Below, piece by piece: positions 16,901 to 24,225 of a stretch of DNA of 62,387 bases. Both the position numbers and the translations under genes were made by a program. Numbering within the stretch: the stretch's first letter is position 1; every line of letters starts with the position of its first letter. Where the stretch lies: the NCBI GenBank assembly GCA_036841525.1, contig DAITVZ010000020.1, forward strand, positions 1 through 62,387. The letters run 5' to 3'. The stretch is from JAAYEA01 sp012689325. Lineage in GTDB: Bacteria > Chloroflexota > Anaerolineae > JAAYEA01. The notes beneath the pieces were generated by a model that was given only the letters and a program-made list of their open reading frames with translations, did no database searches and was not told the origin of the DNA.

Positions 16901-17113
16901 GGGGTCGCCCGGGTTCGCATCGAGCCCGAGCGGCGAGACGAACACGCCAGGGGCGCCCAACGTAGCGTTGGGCGCGCACACGGTGGAGAGCGTGCTGACA
17001 TGCTCTCCTGTGGGAGCAGTCTCTGCCAACGATCGCGATGGCGCGGGCCAAGCTGCCGTCACCCAGACGCCGACGACAACGAGCGTGACGCAAAAGTTCA
17101 GCAACCTCTTCAT
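13907..17113 (-). CDS. Secreted Gly-rich / plant-type leucine-rich-repeat protein
   Basis: The 1068-residue protein starts with a signal peptide (MKRLLNFCVTLVVVGVWVTAAWPA). Next comes a right-handed beta-helix-like domain (about 60-190, with TLQGLVLHGQ and GIRVNG) interrupted by a very glycine-rich section up to residue 500 with runs of eleven glycines. From about residue 517 it has a plant-type LRR cap (EHQALMALYRSTDGPNWTNH...W...PCSWYGVTC) and about seven 24-residue repeats of the form NQLSGxIPPELGxLASLxxLxL. Two related C-terminal modules of about 120 residues follow, each ending DGxxGxDGxxxW. The ATG has AAGGGG upstream. It is likely an extracellular adhesion or scaffolding protein; its ligand is unknown. 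No LPXTG or other anchor is seen. Confidence 0.88.
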   Translation of the reverse strand: MKRLLNFCVTLVVVGVWVTAAWPAPSRSLAETAPTGEHVSTLSTVCAPNATLGAPGVFVSPLGLDANPGDPVSPRRTLSSGLARALDLGYGVVYLASGPYGETGTIALPDGVSVCGGYDPVSWLEGGAPPVVEVNAASALYAEGITTNTTLQGLVLHGQGASSGESAYGIRVNGCPGGLEIVDMTVAAGAGGPGRPGPTPTAMPSVGGPGSPGQPGCENSSGFCETCSRPSGGAPGANVLFPVASGGAGGNAGLGPSGGYAGGVSPGGASGGLGTPPHLGNWDPDLDFTGADGSVGGDGAAGMGADPNQLAYCQAGGYAPPSGGNGQMGAPGVGGGGGGGGGGGEADCDSYGGSGAGGGAGGGGGGGGGGGETGGGSFAIYLWACDATIRDSNLVTQGGGNGGNGGAGQIGGPGGMGGWGGDPARPNAGNPYGGFSEQDDGSNGGRGGNGGAGGHGGMGGGGGGGPSVGIAIAGGSFPTLQGASFDLGPGGLGGGATHPGTGGISANVWSPVTEIPWTEHQALMALYRSTDGPNWTNHTGWMATTTPCSWYGVTCGGGHVVALALNDNHLSGSIPPEMGDLASLESLNLWSNQLSGSIPPELGGLANLEALYLPGNQLSGGIPPELGGLASLRELFLNNNQLSGGIPSALGNLASLQKLRLSYNPLGGVIPPELANLSSLQEISLYANQLGGRIPPELGSLASLTSLILGGNPLGGPLPLSLASLHLGSFYFGGTNLCEPPDTGFQTWLTGIPDLQRTGEVCVPPATVSASPDAGYSAPGTLLTFTSVYSDANGWDDLDNVYFLLSPGGILTGGVYLRYEVAANRLWLRLPDDTGWEGGGAPEAPGAVRTAFATLDYGQSQVLTSADTLTVTWAFTPSYRNSGKEHGVYLRAESADGFAGWDGHGNWIINRQPTLLPPAAINSTVPSGQRITLDPRYFDADGLANLETMYLAIANAPPSGEFGAGAIYLKYEQATNLMYLADSAGTTWGVGIPGGAAGESLENSAVKVIMQYTSAGAADARTQIVRWRVELKSGFAGSHYVYMRARDGFPGADGDTGWTLKGALTIAR

Positions 17114-17227
17114 GGTGTCCCCTTCCCAGCCCTGCTGAGGGTCTGCGCCAAAGTCTTGTTTTGTGCGAGCACGGCGCCAACTCGGCGGCCGCACCCTGCC
17201 TTGGCTATCTCGCCACGCCGATCAACC

Positions 17228-17506
17228 CTATGGTCCGCCTCCTTTCGCATGACGTTCGTCCTGAGCGATGACCACGGGCGCCTGATGTTCGTGGGGCCGC
17301 GCTTCGCCGGCCAGGCCACCCATGCGGTAGCCTCTCCACGCCAGTTGCGACAGGAGGAGAGGGCGCATGGTCGCGGCTGGGCGCGTCACGGGACGAGCGA
17401 ACGCGATGGCGCGTTGCGGGCAGCAGAACAGACACAAGGGGAGCCAGTCGACGACTGCGGGCGTCGCGAGGAAGAGGATGCGGGCACGAGGCAGGCAATG
17501 GTCCAT
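17228..17506 (-). CDS. Possible small leader protein (92 residues), uncertain
   Basis: A short frame lies between a good promoter and the LRR gene. Its ATG is preceded by AAAGGTGAT, a strong match to the 16S tail, at about five bases. The product has a hydrophobic stretch ILFLATPAVVDWLPLCLFCC near the N-terminus and no recognised domain. Codon choice is only moderately GC3-biased, and overlapping frames are open too, so it may be non-coding leader RNA. I see nothing else coding in 17114-17761. Confidence 0.3.
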   Translation of the reverse strand: MDHCLPRARILFLATPAVVDWLPLCLFCCPQRAIAFARPVTRPAATMRPLLLSQLAWRGYRMGGLAGEARPHEHQAPVVIAQDERHAKGGGP

Positions 17507-17600
17507 CGGATCACCTTTGAGGCCGCGGCAGCGCGGCCGATGAACACTGGCCTGGGGGAGGGCAAAAGGAAACGGGGGCTGCGATGCCCATGCCACTTTT

Positions 17601-17629
17601 AGGATAGCGCGAGATGGGGCAAATGTCAA
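17601..17629 (-). promoter_or_regulatory. Sigma70-type promoter for the LRR gene transcript
   Basis: On the minus strand TTGACA (17624-17629) and TATCCT (17601-17606) are separated by 17 bases. The next large gene on that strand starts about 480 bases downstream, implying a long leader. The hexamers are identical to those before the cold-shock gene. Confidence 0.75.
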
Positions 17630-17711
17630 GAGGCTTCACAACGGCGACCCGAGGCGCCGGGGCATGGGTGCTGCCCGAGCAGCTCATCCGTACGCGTTTC
17701 TTTCGCGGAAA

Positions 17712-17748
17712 CGTCGGCAGGGCGATCTCTATGATCGCCCTGCCGACG
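17712..17748 (-). terminator. Terminator-like hairpin after GH92
   Basis: A perfect 16-bp stem (CGTCGGCAGGGCGATC and complement) with a five-base loop lies 14 bases after the GH92 stop on the minus strand, followed by TTT. It closes the four-gene glycosidase operon. Confidence 0.8.
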
Positions 17749-17761
17749 AGAGGCCAGGCGG

Positions 17762-19927
17762 CTAGCTGAGCATCGCCGGCGGGCGCGAGGCACGCGCCCA
17801 GCCCGAGGGCGCCGGGCCCATCCACAGGCGCAGCGTGCCCCCGGCGAGCAGCTCGTCCAGCGTGAGGTAGGCGCGGTCCAGCGCCTGGCCGTTCCAGGCC
17901 GCCCGCTGCACATAGATGCGCTCGTCGCCGTTATCTATGGCCTCGATCCGCACCTTCGCCGAGCCGAAGCGGAGGGTGGCGGCGTCAAAGAGCGGGCTGC
18001 CGATGAGCATGAAGGGCTTGCCCGCCACGGGAAAGAGCCCGACGGCGTTCCAGACGTACCAGGAGGAGGTGCCGCCCGAGTCGTCGTTGCCCGGCAGCCC
18101 GCCGCGGCCGGTGGTGAACATGTAGCGCATCCCGGCGCGCACCACCTCGGCGGTGCGGTCGGGCCGCCCGGCATACGTATAGGCGTAGGGCGTCTCCATG
18201 TCCGGCTCGTTATTGAGCCCCTCGAAGCGGTTCAGCGAAAAGCCCCAGGCCATGGTCTCGCGGTCGCCGGGGACGACGGCCTGGCGCACCGGCGGCTGGC
18301 CGTAGCCGAAAAAGCGATCCAGCTCGTCCACAAAGGCCTGCTCGGAGGGGTAGAGGGCGATGCGCGCGGCCATGTCGTGCAGCAGGCGGAAGGAATAGTT
18401 CCAGGCGCCGCCCTCGTAATAGTCCGACTCGCCCAACCGGCCGGTGGCGGGGTCATAGACGTTGCGCCAGCGCCCGGCCAGCTCGGCCATCTCGGCGGCG
18501 AGCGCCGGCTCGCCCAGGGCGCGGGCCAGGTAGGCGACGCAGGCGCTGGCGTCGGCCAGGTCCAGGGCGTGGGTGAAGGAGCGCTCGGTGCGCCCCGTCG
18601 CCAGGAAATCGGCGTTGCGCGGGCGGCGGATATCGGCGGCCATCAGCCGCAGCGCGCGGGGCCAGTCGATGCCGGGCAGTCGGCGATGGAAGGCGTCGGC
18701 GATGGTGTGCAAAAAGAGCGAGCGGGCCTGGTTCTCGAAATCGTACCAGTCGTCGTTGAGCACGATGCCGTTGGGGAAGGCGCCGAGGTGCTCGGCCAGG
18801 CGCAGCATGCTGTTGACCGCCGGGACGCCCCATTCCGGGTAGAGCGAGAGCATCAGCGGGAGTTGCGTCTTGTACTGGTCCCAGAGCGTGGCAAAGTCCA
18901 CATAGAACGGGGCGTCGTCCCAGAAGGGGCACTCGCCAGAGAAATCGGCGGGCTTGGCCAGGCTATGGTAGAGGCAGGAGTAAAAAACGTGGCGCTGCGC
19001 CTCGGTGCCGCCCTCCACCACGACGCGCTGGCAGCACTCCTCCCAGGCGGCGAGCGCCTCGGCGGCCACCTGTTCGAAGGAGCGGCCGCGGGCCTCGTCG
19101 AGGTTGGCGCGGGCCTGCGCATAGCTGCGCAGGGAAAAGCCCACGCGCAGCTCGACGGGCTGGCCCGCTGCCACAGCGAAAGCCCAACCAAAGGGCGCGC
19201 CGCCCTCGGGCGGGAGCTGCGGGAAGGAGAGCGCGCCCGCGCCGGTTTCCTGCCGGTCCACCCAGAGGCGGCAGCCGGAGGCGCCGCGCAGCTCAGCATG
19301 GACGTAGAGCGGGAACCCATGCATCACCACCATCCCCTGGGCGGCGTCGGGCGCGACGAGGGACATCTCGGCGCGGGAGGGGTGGCTGCCCATGCGGGGG
19401 AACTCGATCCCTCCGGCGGAGAGGTCGAGCGCCACCAGGGCCGGTCCCTCGCCGGGGATGGCGTAGCGGTGGAGCGCGGCGCGGCGGGCCACGGTCAGCT
19501 CGGCGCGGATGCCGGTCTCGCCCAGCGTGGCGGCGTAATAGCCGGGGCGCGCCGTCTCGTCGCGGAGCGGCCAGCGGCTGCCCAGCTCGGCCAGGCCGCC
19601 GCGGAGCGGGGTGACCCGGGCATAGTTGTAGTAGGTGCCGATGGCGCCGGTGCCGGAATGGTGAAAGTGGCTAAAGCCGGTGGCGGTATAGTCGTCAATG
19701 GCGCGCGGCGCGCGGGCGTGGGTGTTGGGCGCGTTCAGCCCATAGCCCGAGATGTAGGCGCCCGAATAGGCGCAGGCGGAGACCATGCCGAAGGGGAGGC
19801 AGGCGCCCGGGTGCGTGTTGCCCGACTGGGCCTTGATGAAGAACCAGGTGGCGGCCAAGCCCTCCGGCGCGGGGAGGTCGATGGCGCCGTTGCCGTGAAA
19901 CGGGTCGATGTAGCGGGTCAGGTTCAT
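17762..19927 (-). CDS. Glycoside hydrolase family 92 (alpha-mannosidase)
   Basis: The 721-residue enzyme is a calcium-dependent exo-alpha-mannosidase family member. Hallmarks are GNTHPGACLPFGM near residue 36, GFSHFHHSGTG near 84, a middle WDQYKTQLPLM segment, NEPDMETPY, and GLPGNDDSGGTSSWYVWNA near residue 610, the last holding the catalytic-region acidic residues. There is no signal peptide, whereas many Bacteroidetes GH92 enzymes are exported, so a cytoplasmic role on imported mannosides is inferred. It is the last gene of the operon, nine bases after GH127. Confidence 0.94.
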   Translation of the reverse strand: MNLTRYIDPFHGNGAIDLPAPEGLAATWFFIKAQSGNTHPGACLPFGMVSACAYSGAYISGYGLNAPNTHARAPRAIDDYTATGFSHFHHSGTGAIGTYYNYARVTPLRGGLAELGSRWPLRDETARPGYYAATLGETGIRAELTVARRAALHRYAIPGEGPALVALDLSAGGIEFPRMGSHPSRAEMSLVAPDAAQGMVVMHGFPLYVHAELRGASGCRLWVDRQETGAGALSFPQLPPEGGAPFGWAFAVAAGQPVELRVGFSLRSYAQARANLDEARGRSFEQVAAEALAAWEECCQRVVVEGGTEAQRHVFYSCLYHSLAKPADFSGECPFWDDAPFYVDFATLWDQYKTQLPLMLSLYPEWGVPAVNSMLRLAEHLGAFPNGIVLNDDWYDFENQARSLFLHTIADAFHRRLPGIDWPRALRLMAADIRRPRNADFLATGRTERSFTHALDLADASACVAYLARALGEPALAAEMAELAGRWRNVYDPATGRLGESDYYEGGAWNYSFRLLHDMAARIALYPSEQAFVDELDRFFGYGQPPVRQAVVPGDRETMAWGFSLNRFEGLNNEPDMETPYAYTYAGRPDRTAEVVRAGMRYMFTTGRGGLPGNDDSGGTSSWYVWNAVGLFPVAGKPFMLIGSPLFDAATLRFGSAKVRIEAIDNGDERIYVQRAAWNGQALDRAYLTLDELLAGGTLRLWMGPAPSGWARASRPPAMLS

Positions 19928-19936
19928 CTCGTCCTC

Positions 19937-21814
19937 CTAGGCGCGGCGCAGCCAGACGGCCATTTCGCCAGCGCCGCGGTGGGCCCAGGCGTAATAAGGG
20001 ATGGCGGTCAGGCACCCGCCCTGTCGCGCGGTCCCTGTGATCACCGTGACCCCGCCCAGCAGGTCGGGGCGGCGCTCGGCGCCCAGCGGCGCGTCGTCGG
20101 CGAGCGCCAGCGCCAGCGGCGAGAGGGCGTTATCGGGCCACTCGGCGCAATAGACCAGCGGGCCGCGCTCCAGCGCCACCTTGCCCGCGTTCTCGGCCAG
20201 CGCCGGATGGCTCACCACGCGGCGGACCGGCATGGGGAGCGCCAGCTCCACCACGTCGCCGGGCTGCCAGGCGCGGCGGATCACCGCATAGCCTGCCTCC
20301 GTGTCGAAGGCGGCGGGCTGGCCGTTCACCCGCAGGGTGGGCCGGGGGGCGTCGGCGAGGGGGAGGTAGCGGTAAAGGTCGCTGGGGACGGGCTGGCCCA
20401 GCGCCCAGCCGGGGAGCCGCAGCCGCAGCGCAAAAGTCGCGCTCCGCTCGGGCGCCAAGATCAAGTGGACATCCCCCGACCAGGGATAGGCGGTGGCTTG
20501 GGTCACGCGCACGGGCACGCCCGCCACGACGGCCATGGCGCTGCCGCCGACGTAGAGGTTGACGTAGAGGCTATCGTCGCGCACGGCATAGACATAACCG
20601 CCGAGGGAGGGCATGATGCGCACCACGTTGGTGGGGCAGCAGGAGCAGCCAAACCAGGGCTGGCGGGTCGTGGCGCCATGGTTGAAGGCGTATTGTCCGT
20701 CGGATTCCAGCGGGTTGGGGTAAAAGAACTCATCGCCGCCGAGGGAGGTGCCCGCCAGGTAGCCGTTATAGAGCGTGCGCTCCAGCACGTCGATGTACTT
20801 GGCCTCGCCGTGGAGGAGAAAGAGGCGGTGGTTCCACATCATGTTGGCGATGGCGGCGCAGGTCTCGGTGTAGGCGGTGGCGTTGGGAAGCTCGTAGGGC
20901 TCGCCAAAGGCCTCGCCCTCGTGGCGCGCGCCGATGCCGCCGGTGAGGTAGAGCTTGCGCTGGACCACGTCCTCCCAGATGCGATCGATGGCGCGGACGT
21001 AGCGCTGGTCGCCGGCCAGCGCGGCCACGTCGGCCATGCCCGCGTAAAGGTACCCGGCGCGGACGGAGTGGCCCACCGCCTCGGACTGCTCGGTGACGGG
21101 CAGATGGTCCTGGGCGTAGGCTCCATAGAGCTCGTGGCCGTCGGTGCGCCCGCGCTCGTCGAGGAAGAACTGGGCCAGCCGCAGGTAGCGCTCCTCGCCG
21201 GTGGCGCGGTAAAGCTTGGCGAGGCCGATCTCGATCTCCTCATGGCCGGGGACGCCGCGGTTCTTGCCGGGGCCAAAGACGGAATCGATCAGGTCGGCGT
21301 TCTTGATGGCGATCTCGAGGAAGGAGCGCTTGCCGGTGGCGAGATGGTGGGCCACCGCCGCCTCGTACATGTGGCCGACGTTGTATAGCTCGTGGCTATC
21401 CTTGAGCTGGGACCAGCGGCCCACCCCCGCGCCGCGAGGGAGGTTGACGGGGTCGATGGTGCGGCAGGTATAGATGTAGCCGTCGGGCTCTTGGGCGGCG
21501 GCGATCTTGGCGATGAGCTCGTCCAGATAGGCGTCCAGCTCGGCGTCGGGGCGCAGGTTCAGCGAGTAGGCGGCGCCCTCGATGACCTTGAAGACATCCG
21601 AGTCATTGAAGCGGATCCCCTCGAAGGGGCCAGCCAGCTTGCCCGCGGCCCTGTCGAAATTGTCCACGCGGCCGGTCTCTTTGCATTTCTGGAAATCGTA
21701 GGGGATGGTGACGGTGCGGTTGGTCTCGATGCGCGGCGCCCAAAAGGCGTCCGCGACGGTCACGTCGGTGAAGGGCACGGGCTGATAGGGATAATCCTGT
21801 TGGCGGTTGGACAT
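19937..21814 (-). CDS. Glycoside hydrolase family 127 (beta-L-arabinofuranosidase)
   Basis: The 625-residue protein has the GH127 (HypBA1-type) architecture: an all-alpha (alpha/alpha)6 barrel with DSHELYNVGHMYEAA and PGHEEIEIGL segments, followed by beta domains. The zinc/thiolate site is visible: Glu317 and Cys319 in TETCA, and Cys392-Cys393 in SCCPTN, matching the nucleophilic cysteine arrangement of characterised members. Substrates are beta-L-arabinofuranosyl linkages as on plant hydroxyproline glycans. AAAGG precedes the ATG by seven bases; an upstream extension is read from a dispersed repeat and is not coding. No signal peptide. Confidence 0.93.
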   Translation of the reverse strand: MSNRQQDYPYQPVPFTDVTVADAFWAPRIETNRTVTIPYDFQKCKETGRVDNFDRAAGKLAGPFEGIRFNDSDVFKVIEGAAYSLNLRPDAELDAYLDELIAKIAAAQEPDGYIYTCRTIDPVNLPRGAGVGRWSQLKDSHELYNVGHMYEAAVAHHLATGKRSFLEIAIKNADLIDSVFGPGKNRGVPGHEEIEIGLAKLYRATGEERYLRLAQFFLDERGRTDGHELYGAYAQDHLPVTEQSEAVGHSVRAGYLYAGMADVAALAGDQRYVRAIDRIWEDVVQRKLYLTGGIGARHEGEAFGEPYELPNATAYTETCAAIANMMWNHRLFLLHGEAKYIDVLERTLYNGYLAGTSLGGDEFFYPNPLESDGQYAFNHGATTRQPWFGCSCCPTNVVRIMPSLGGYVYAVRDDSLYVNLYVGGSAMAVVAGVPVRVTQATAYPWSGDVHLILAPERSATFALRLRLPGWALGQPVPSDLYRYLPLADAPRPTLRVNGQPAAFDTEAGYAVIRRAWQPGDVVELALPMPVRRVVSHPALAENAGKVALERGPLVYCAEWPDNALSPLALALADDAPLGAERRPDLLGGVTVITGTARQGGCLTAIPYYAWAHRGAGEMAVWLRRA

Positions 21815-21838
21815 GGTTCGGCCTTTCATCCAGTTTTG

Positions 21839-21868
21839 TCTCTGCGTTCTCTGTGCCTCGGTGGTCAC
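21839..21868. repeat. Dispersed repeat (CACAGAGAACGCAGAG type)
   Basis: The minus strand reads ACCACCGAGGCACAGAGAAC followed by GCAGAGA, a sequence pattern that recurs in intergenic DNA of many environmental bacteria. It sits in the 50-base gap between GH95 and GH127. Related copies flank the DegT gene start at 62249-62306. Confidence 0.65.
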
Positions 21869-24225
21869 TCTTCTTTTCCCAGCGGCGGGGTGAGGGTGTA
21901 GCTCTGGCCGCGACGGGTGGCGAGGGTGGTCGTCTCGTCGCCGTAGCGGACGCGGCAGCGGCGCCCCAGCCGCGAGTGGATGCGGGCCTCCACCAGCTTG
22001 CCCTCGGCCCAGGCGATGTCCACGACGAACCCGCCGCGCGCCCGCAGGCCGCGGACGCGGCCCGCCGGCCAGGCGCTGGGCAGCGCGGGGAGCAGGTGTA
22101 TCTCGCCGGCGTGGCTCTGCAGCAGCATCTCGGCGATGCCGGCGGTGGCCCCCAAGTTGCCGTCGATCTGGAACGGCGGGTGGGCGTCAAAGAGGTTGGG
22201 GTAGGTGCCGCCGCCCTGCAGCCGGACCTCGCTGCCTTGGGCGGGCGTGAGCAGGTTGCGCAGCATCCGATGCGCGCGGTCGCCCTCGCCAAAGCGCGCC
22301 CAGAGGTTGATCTTCCAGCCCATGGACCAGCCGGTGCCGCCATCGCCGCGCAGCTCCAGCGAGCGCTGGGCGGCGCGCCAGAGCTTTTCCTGGCGCGGGG
22401 TGATCTGCCGCCCGGGATAGACGCCGAATAGGTGCGAGACGTGGCGGTGGTGATCGTCGGGATCGTCCCAGTCCTCGGACCACTCTTGCAGTTGCCCGTG
22501 GCGGCCGATGCGCGGCGGCAACAGCCGGTCGAGGGCCTGCTCCAGGCGCTCGCGGAAGGCGTCGTCCACGTCGAGCGCGCGGGCGGCGGCGACGCAGTTG
22601 GTGAAGAGATCCCAGATCAGCGCCATGTCCATGGTGGTGGCCGCGCTGACGGAGAGGGGCTCGGCGTCGGGCGCGGTGCGGAAGGTGTTCTCCGGCGAGG
22701 TGGAGGGCATGGTCACCAGATGGCCCTCCCCGTCGTCCACCAGCCAATCGAGGCAGAACTGGGCCGCGCCGCGCATCAGCGGCCAGGCCCGCTCGCGGAG
22801 GTCGTCGAGGTCGCCGCCGAAGGCATAGTGCTCCCAGAGGTGCTGGCAGAGCCAGGCGCCCGCCAGGGGCCACATGGCCCATTGGGGGCGGCCCCAGCCG
22901 TAGGCGCCCGCCGGCGCCGATTGCCGCCAGAGGTCGGCGTTGTGGTGGACGGTCCAGCCGCGGCAGCCATAGTTGACCCGGGCGGTGCGCGCGCCGTTGG
23001 CGGCCAGCCCGGCGATGAGGTCAAAGAGCGGCTCGTGCAGCTCGGAGAGGGCGCAGGTCTCGGCGGGCCAATAGTTCATCTCGGTGTTGATGTTGAGCGT
23101 CCAGTTGCTGCTCCAGGGCGGGCGGACCTGGTCATTCCAGATGCCTTGCAGGTTGGCGGGCTGGCTTCCCGGGCGCGAGCTGGCGATGAGCAGGTAGCGG
23201 CCGTATCGGAAGAGGAGCGCCACGAGCTGCGGGTCGTCGCCCTGGGCATAGTCGCGGATGCGTCGGTCGGTGGGGAGCGCGGCGGCGGGCGTCGTCCCCA
23301 AGTCCAGCGACACGCGCCGGAAGAGCGACTGGTGGTCGAACAGGTGCTCCTCCAGCAGGCGCGGGTAGGGCTTGTCGGCGCGGGCGAGATCGGCATGGAC
23401 GCGCGGGAGCGGCTTGGGCCCCTCGCGGCCAGGCGAGACCTGGTAGCCGCCATAGCTGGTGCGCGCCGCCAGGGTCAGCGTGAGCGCGTTGGCGCCGACG
23501 ACGCGGAGGCGGTCCCCCTCGGCGAAGGTCATCCCGCCCTCGGCGGCCACGCGCAGCACCGCGGCAAAGGCCATCCCCTCGCCGCCCTCGTCCTCATAGA
23601 CCACCGGGTTGTCGGAGGGGTAATAGCTGGGGTCCACATGGGCGGGGGCGCGGCCGGTCAGGGCCAACTCGCCCGCCGTCGCCTTGGTCGCGCTGCGCAG
23701 CGGGCTATCCAGCCGGACGGTGCAGCCGATCTTGCCGGCCTGGTCGGCCGTGAGGCGCAAGACGATGGCCTCCACGGGGTGGCTGGCCAAGGCCTCGCGG
23801 GTGTAGGTCACCTCGCCGACGCGGTAGCGGGCCGTCGCCACGGCGCGGTCCAGGTCCAACTCCCGGTAATAGTCGCTGACCTCGCCGCCGTGGTCCATCT
23901 CCACGTGGAGGTCGCCCAGCGGCAGGTAGGACTGGTTGAAGGGCCCCTGCATCCCTTTGCAGAGCTCCTCGGCCTTGGTGTACTGCCGCGCGCGGATGGC
24001 CTCGCGGACCTCGGGGAGGAGCTGGCGGGCCTGGGGGTTATCCCACTCGCGGGGGCCGCCGGACCAAAGGGTGTCCTCGTTAAGCTGGAGACGCTCGGCG
24101 GCGGGGCCGCCAAAGACCATCGCCCCCAGTCGCCCGTTGCCGATGGGCAGCGCCTCCACCCATTCCTGGGCGGGGCGGTCGTACCAGAGCTTCGTCGGGT
24201 TGGTTTCTTCCACGGCTTCCTCCAT
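21865..24225 (-). CDS. Glycoside hydrolase family 95 (alpha-L-fucosidase/galactosidase)
   Basis: The 786-residue enzyme follows the GH95 plan: N-terminal beta-sandwich opening with LWYDRPAQEWVEALPIGNGR and LNEDTLWSG, then an (alpha/alpha)6 barrel. Catalytic elements seen are WTLNINTEMNYWPAE (the two Asn that activate the water), Glu512 in TSPEN, and Asp688 in FQIDGNLG. Family members remove alpha-1,2-L-fucose or alpha-L-galactose by inversion. No signal peptide. Its ATG overlaps the GH42 stop by one base (TGATG), showing translational coupling within the operon. Confidence 0.94.
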   Translation of the reverse strand: MEEAVEETNPTKLWYDRPAQEWVEALPIGNGRLGAMVFGGPAAERLQLNEDTLWSGGPREWDNPQARQLLPEVREAIRARQYTKAEELCKGMQGPFNQSYLPLGDLHVEMDHGGEVSDYYRELDLDRAVATARYRVGEVTYTREALASHPVEAIVLRLTADQAGKIGCTVRLDSPLRSATKATAGELALTGRAPAHVDPSYYPSDNPVVYEDEGGEGMAFAAVLRVAAEGGMTFAEGDRLRVVGANALTLTLAARTSYGGYQVSPGREGPKPLPRVHADLARADKPYPRLLEEHLFDHQSLFRRVSLDLGTTPAAALPTDRRIRDYAQGDDPQLVALLFRYGRYLLIASSRPGSQPANLQGIWNDQVRPPWSSNWTLNINTEMNYWPAETCALSELHEPLFDLIAGLAANGARTARVNYGCRGWTVHHNADLWRQSAPAGAYGWGRPQWAMWPLAGAWLCQHLWEHYAFGGDLDDLRERAWPLMRGAAQFCLDWLVDDGEGHLVTMPSTSPENTFRTAPDAEPLSVSAATTMDMALIWDLFTNCVAAARALDVDDAFRERLEQALDRLLPPRIGRHGQLQEWSEDWDDPDDHHRHVSHLFGVYPGRQITPRQEKLWRAAQRSLELRGDGGTGWSMGWKINLWARFGEGDRAHRMLRNLLTPAQGSEVRLQGGGTYPNLFDAHPPFQIDGNLGATAGIAEMLLQSHAGEIHLLPALPSAWPAGRVRGLRARGGFVVDIAWAEGKLVEARIHSRLGRRCRVRYGDETTTLATRRGQSYTLTPPLGKEE

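Noticed and set aside
17205..17498. Alternative 97-codon minus frame in the LRR leader
   Set aside because: No ribosome site and an Arg/Pro-rich composition typical of a shadow frame.
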